Below, in pieces: positions 61,735-64,000 of a DNA stretch of 64,000 bases (position 1 is its first letter; every line of letters starts with the position of its first letter). The DNA is taken from contig JAMWET010003064.1 of assembly GCA_024036415.1 (NCBI GenBank), positions 353,501-417,500 of the forward strand. The letters run 5' to 3'. The notes under the pieces were generated by a model that was not told the DNA's origin, did no database searches, and saw only the letters and a list, made by a program, of their open reading frames with translations. A program made the translations under genes and the position numbers. Origin of the DNA: Prochilodus magdalenae. Lineage: Eukaryota > Chordata > Actinopteri > Characiformes > Prochilodontidae.

Positions 61735-62342
61735 TGAATGCCTTACCTGGCATAGTTCCGAGGAGATTTCCCTGTAGACTGGGATTTTTGCCACTGCTGG
61801 TAGACCCGTATGACTGTACACTTCCACACACCTGCAGATCCAGCTGCTTCGCTCACACTATGGTCTTTGGCCACGCCCAAATGCAGTCACTCCTTTCAGC
61901 CAATCATTAACATCTGCTCTGGAGCCCTTTTCCACACATGGAACGAGACATTCACTGCACTGTAGCACCTCCTCTCTATTTATGGATCCCGTCACTCGCA
62001 CCCTGCAGGTATTTATAACCCCGTCATCCTCGTGCAGTGCCATCTTCAGGAGCCTGAAGTTACTACCACCTTAAACATGCAGGGAGAATAATGGTTTGTC
62101 TGGTGAGCTCATATCCACACCAAAACGCTTACAGTTTCAAAAATGTACTTCTATCTTCTAGATACATGGAACCAACACAACAACCTTATATAGTCAGTCA
62201 GGTAGAGTGATAAGGCCGGTCCTTGTTTACATCACATGTGCATCCAAACATGAAACCTAAATCATTGGCATGTCTCATGATGTCAAACCTACCCACCAAG
62301 GTTCATTCCTGTCAGTTGGTGTACCTGCACATTAAAGAACAA
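61735..62342 (-). pseudogene. Family A Tc1-like element, 5' half with transposase start, inverted
   Basis: Read on the minus strand, 62342-62215 is the 5' leader (GGTGGGTAGGTTTGACATC, ACAAGGACCGGCC). A TATATAAGG box is next at about 62196. Then 62080-61770 gives the helix-turn-helix half (RADVNDWLKGVTAFG and following). This copy retains the leader-to-transposase junction that shorter copies lack, so it shows the layout of the intact element. The catalytic half is absent. Confidence 0.7.
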
Positions 62343-62344
62343 TC

Positions 62345-62825
62345 TGATACGACTACATGAAGAAAGAGCACTGTATACTGATAATAGCTGGACCAAACTG
62401 TTCTTACCTTTAAGAAGAATCAGAGGTCAGGGGAGGTCAGAATGATAAGGCTGATTATAAAGCAGTGCACAGGAGACTATTCTGCATCCCAGTGCTTTCA
62501 TAATAGACAAGTTGTCCTTCCTTTACTGTCTTTTCTTCTTTTATCACACTAAATGTAATAAAAGGACTGTACTGCGAATCAGTAATTGTAGGTAATGATG
62601 TCCAGCTACAAGCTACATGTAACACAGAGCAGAGAGGCACAGAACCAGAAGGCCACAGAGGAATACAGGAAGACGAGAGGTTCCCCAAACCTTTGGAAAT
62701 ATTGACTTGTGTCAGTCATGGCTTAAAGCTGATCTAAGCTCAGAATGCATACTTAGATAACAACTAACAGATAACAACACTGTTATCCCTGAAATAACAA
62801 ATGTAAATGAGCTTTATGTAAATGT
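62345..62825. other. No recognisable feature
   Basis: No exon or repeat is recognised. Confidence 0.4.
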
Positions 62826-62827
62826 AT

Positions 62828-63083
62828 CATATCGTTGCTGTCCAAAGAAAAACAAGTATCTCCAAAATGGCAACTTTACAGGAGAGGCCAAAAACCTCAT
62901 TTAACTTTAATGTAAGTCAATGGAACCAGACGTCTTTCCAAACAGTTCTGGGCCATTCCTGTTGGTTCATTCATCATGAGATTCTGACACAGTGTAAATA
63001 GCAGCTGCTGTGTTCAAATGAAACATAAAAGTAAAAATGGACAAAAGTGGAGATACATGTTTTTCATTGGACACTGACAATAT
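62828..63083. mobile_element. Miniature inverted-repeat element, copy 2
   Basis: The left end CATATCGTTGCTGTCCAAAG and right end CATTGGACACTGACAATATA are inverted repeats. The element is the reverse-orientation copy of 28498-28750, sharing TTTCATTGGAC, GGAGATACATG and TAAATAGCAGCTGCTG-like text. Confidence 0.72.
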
Positions 63084-63271
63084 ACAACTTGTAGTTAAGG
63101 CAATGATTAAGCACTATCCAATATGATAATGTCCTGAGTTACCAAACAAACTACGTAACAACTGAGTACACTGTATAATACTTTTCCTAAACGTTCTTCA
63201 TTACAAATGTGGCCATTCAGAAATATATCATAGTGGAAGTGTTTAGTTTACTTTCTGCAGAGAACAAGGAA

Positions 63272-63690
63272 TCAGGAAATTAAATGTAATACCAGTCGAA
63301 GGTTTAGGTCCGCCCAACTAAATGGATGGTGTTGGTGATTTTAAAGACTCTACGGGCTTACACCTCACAGCTCCAGCTGATGAGAGTCTAGAACAATACA
63401 TATCCCGTTATGCCACATATACTTATGATGTAGCACAATAATTCATTTTTGCCTTATCACCACCTCTAACATATGTATATATTGGCGCAGTTTAAAAGGG
63501 TTAGTTCTTCTTATAATTTAATGAATATTCATGATGGACAGACCAATAGTTCCTACATAATTCCAAATTCCATGAGTGCTATTTCATAGTTTGATGTCTT
63601 TACTGTTATTCTATAGTAAAATATTAAGCTAAACATAAAGAAAACCTTGTATGAGTAGCCTAAACTTTTGACTTGTACTGTGTATATACA
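63272..63690. mobile_element. Tc1/mariner-like miniature element
   Basis: ATACCAGTCGAAGGTTTAGGTCCGCCC at the left and AGCCTAAACTTTTGACTTGTACTG at the right are inverted versions of the common mariner-type terminus CAGTACAAGTCAAAAGTTTA. No coding content lies between. Confidence 0.6.
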
Positions 63691-63694
63691 AATA

Positions 63695-64000
63695 TACAGT
63701 ATATCCCAAATGACAGATTTAAAAAAGTTGAACCTTGTTCATATGCTGATTATTTAAAGTCTTGTTTTTTCATATTCGGTTTATAATGGCAGTTAAACTA
63801 CAAACTGCTTCTGTACAGCCAGTTTCCAGTTTCCACAGTAAACCTGAAACTAGCCTAATAAAGGTTTTCAGTGGCACTGTAATGTAGCCCCAAGACTAGT
63901 CTTAAATATCTGGGAAACTGGCCCTGACTGGCTAAGACTGCAGTTTAAGCTTATGAAAAAACAAATACAGACACTTTACTACTAAATTTTACGACCTACC
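63695..64000. other. Right edge, no recognised feature
   Basis: AT-rich DNA; nothing supported before the window ends. Confidence 0.4.

Noticed and set aside
52055..64000. A head-to-head neighbour gene upstream of zfand3 (MDGA1 by mammalian order)
   Set aside because: No immunoglobulin or MAM-domain exon text is visible on either strand in this window.

Overview
The window reads as vertebrate, almost certainly teleost, nuclear DNA. It holds one compact multi-exon gene with GT-AG introns, many microsatellites and minisatellites, and a dense load of decayed Tc1/mariner, hAT-like, Harbinger-like and LINE sequences of the kinds usual in ray-finned fish. An otophysan fish (characin or catfish group) would fit the repeat types, but I cannot fix the species. 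No bacterial operon, CRISPR array, phage or viral gene is visible.

The only protein-coding host gene I can support is zfand3 (AN1-type zinc finger protein 3), complete on the minus strand. Its coding exons are 51741-51665, 44293-44253, 42777-42598, 42306-42241, 41008-40847 and 37616-37462. They join in phase through GT-AG introns into a 226-residue protein with an N-terminal A20-like finger and a C-terminal AN1 finger. A CpG-rich promoter region lies at about 51745-52050, and the 3' UTR runs below 37461. The coding span is 14.3 kb.

Layout: 1-1757 is a 34-bp minisatellite abutting a transposase fragment. 1.8-35.4 kb is gene-poor DNA with at least five copies of one Tc1-like family (terminal motif GCACCCAGAAGGAA), a second, better preserved Tc1 element nested in one of them (30418-31871), LINE 3' ends (about 15.85-16.43 kb and 34.56-35.39 kb), a 780-bp foldback element (17.29-18.07 kb), long GA tracts and two related long-inverted-repeat elements (23.3-24.1 and 28.0-28.8 kb). 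35.4-52 kb is zfand3 and its flanks. 52-64 kb is again gene-poor, with transposon remnants, a 16-bp minisatellite (57.85-58.40 kb) and several miniature elements.

Most open reading frames in the window are low-complexity artefacts of (GA)n, (CA)n, (TA)n and the minisatellites. The genes do not form a pathway: there is one host gene and a set of broken mobile-element genes. The more unusual structures are the GU-rich tract beside the 41-nt zfand3 exon 2, three nested transposon insertions (two with target-site duplications that can be read directly), the near-palindromic AT-rich foldback, and several repeat-free stretches that look like conserved non-coding elements.
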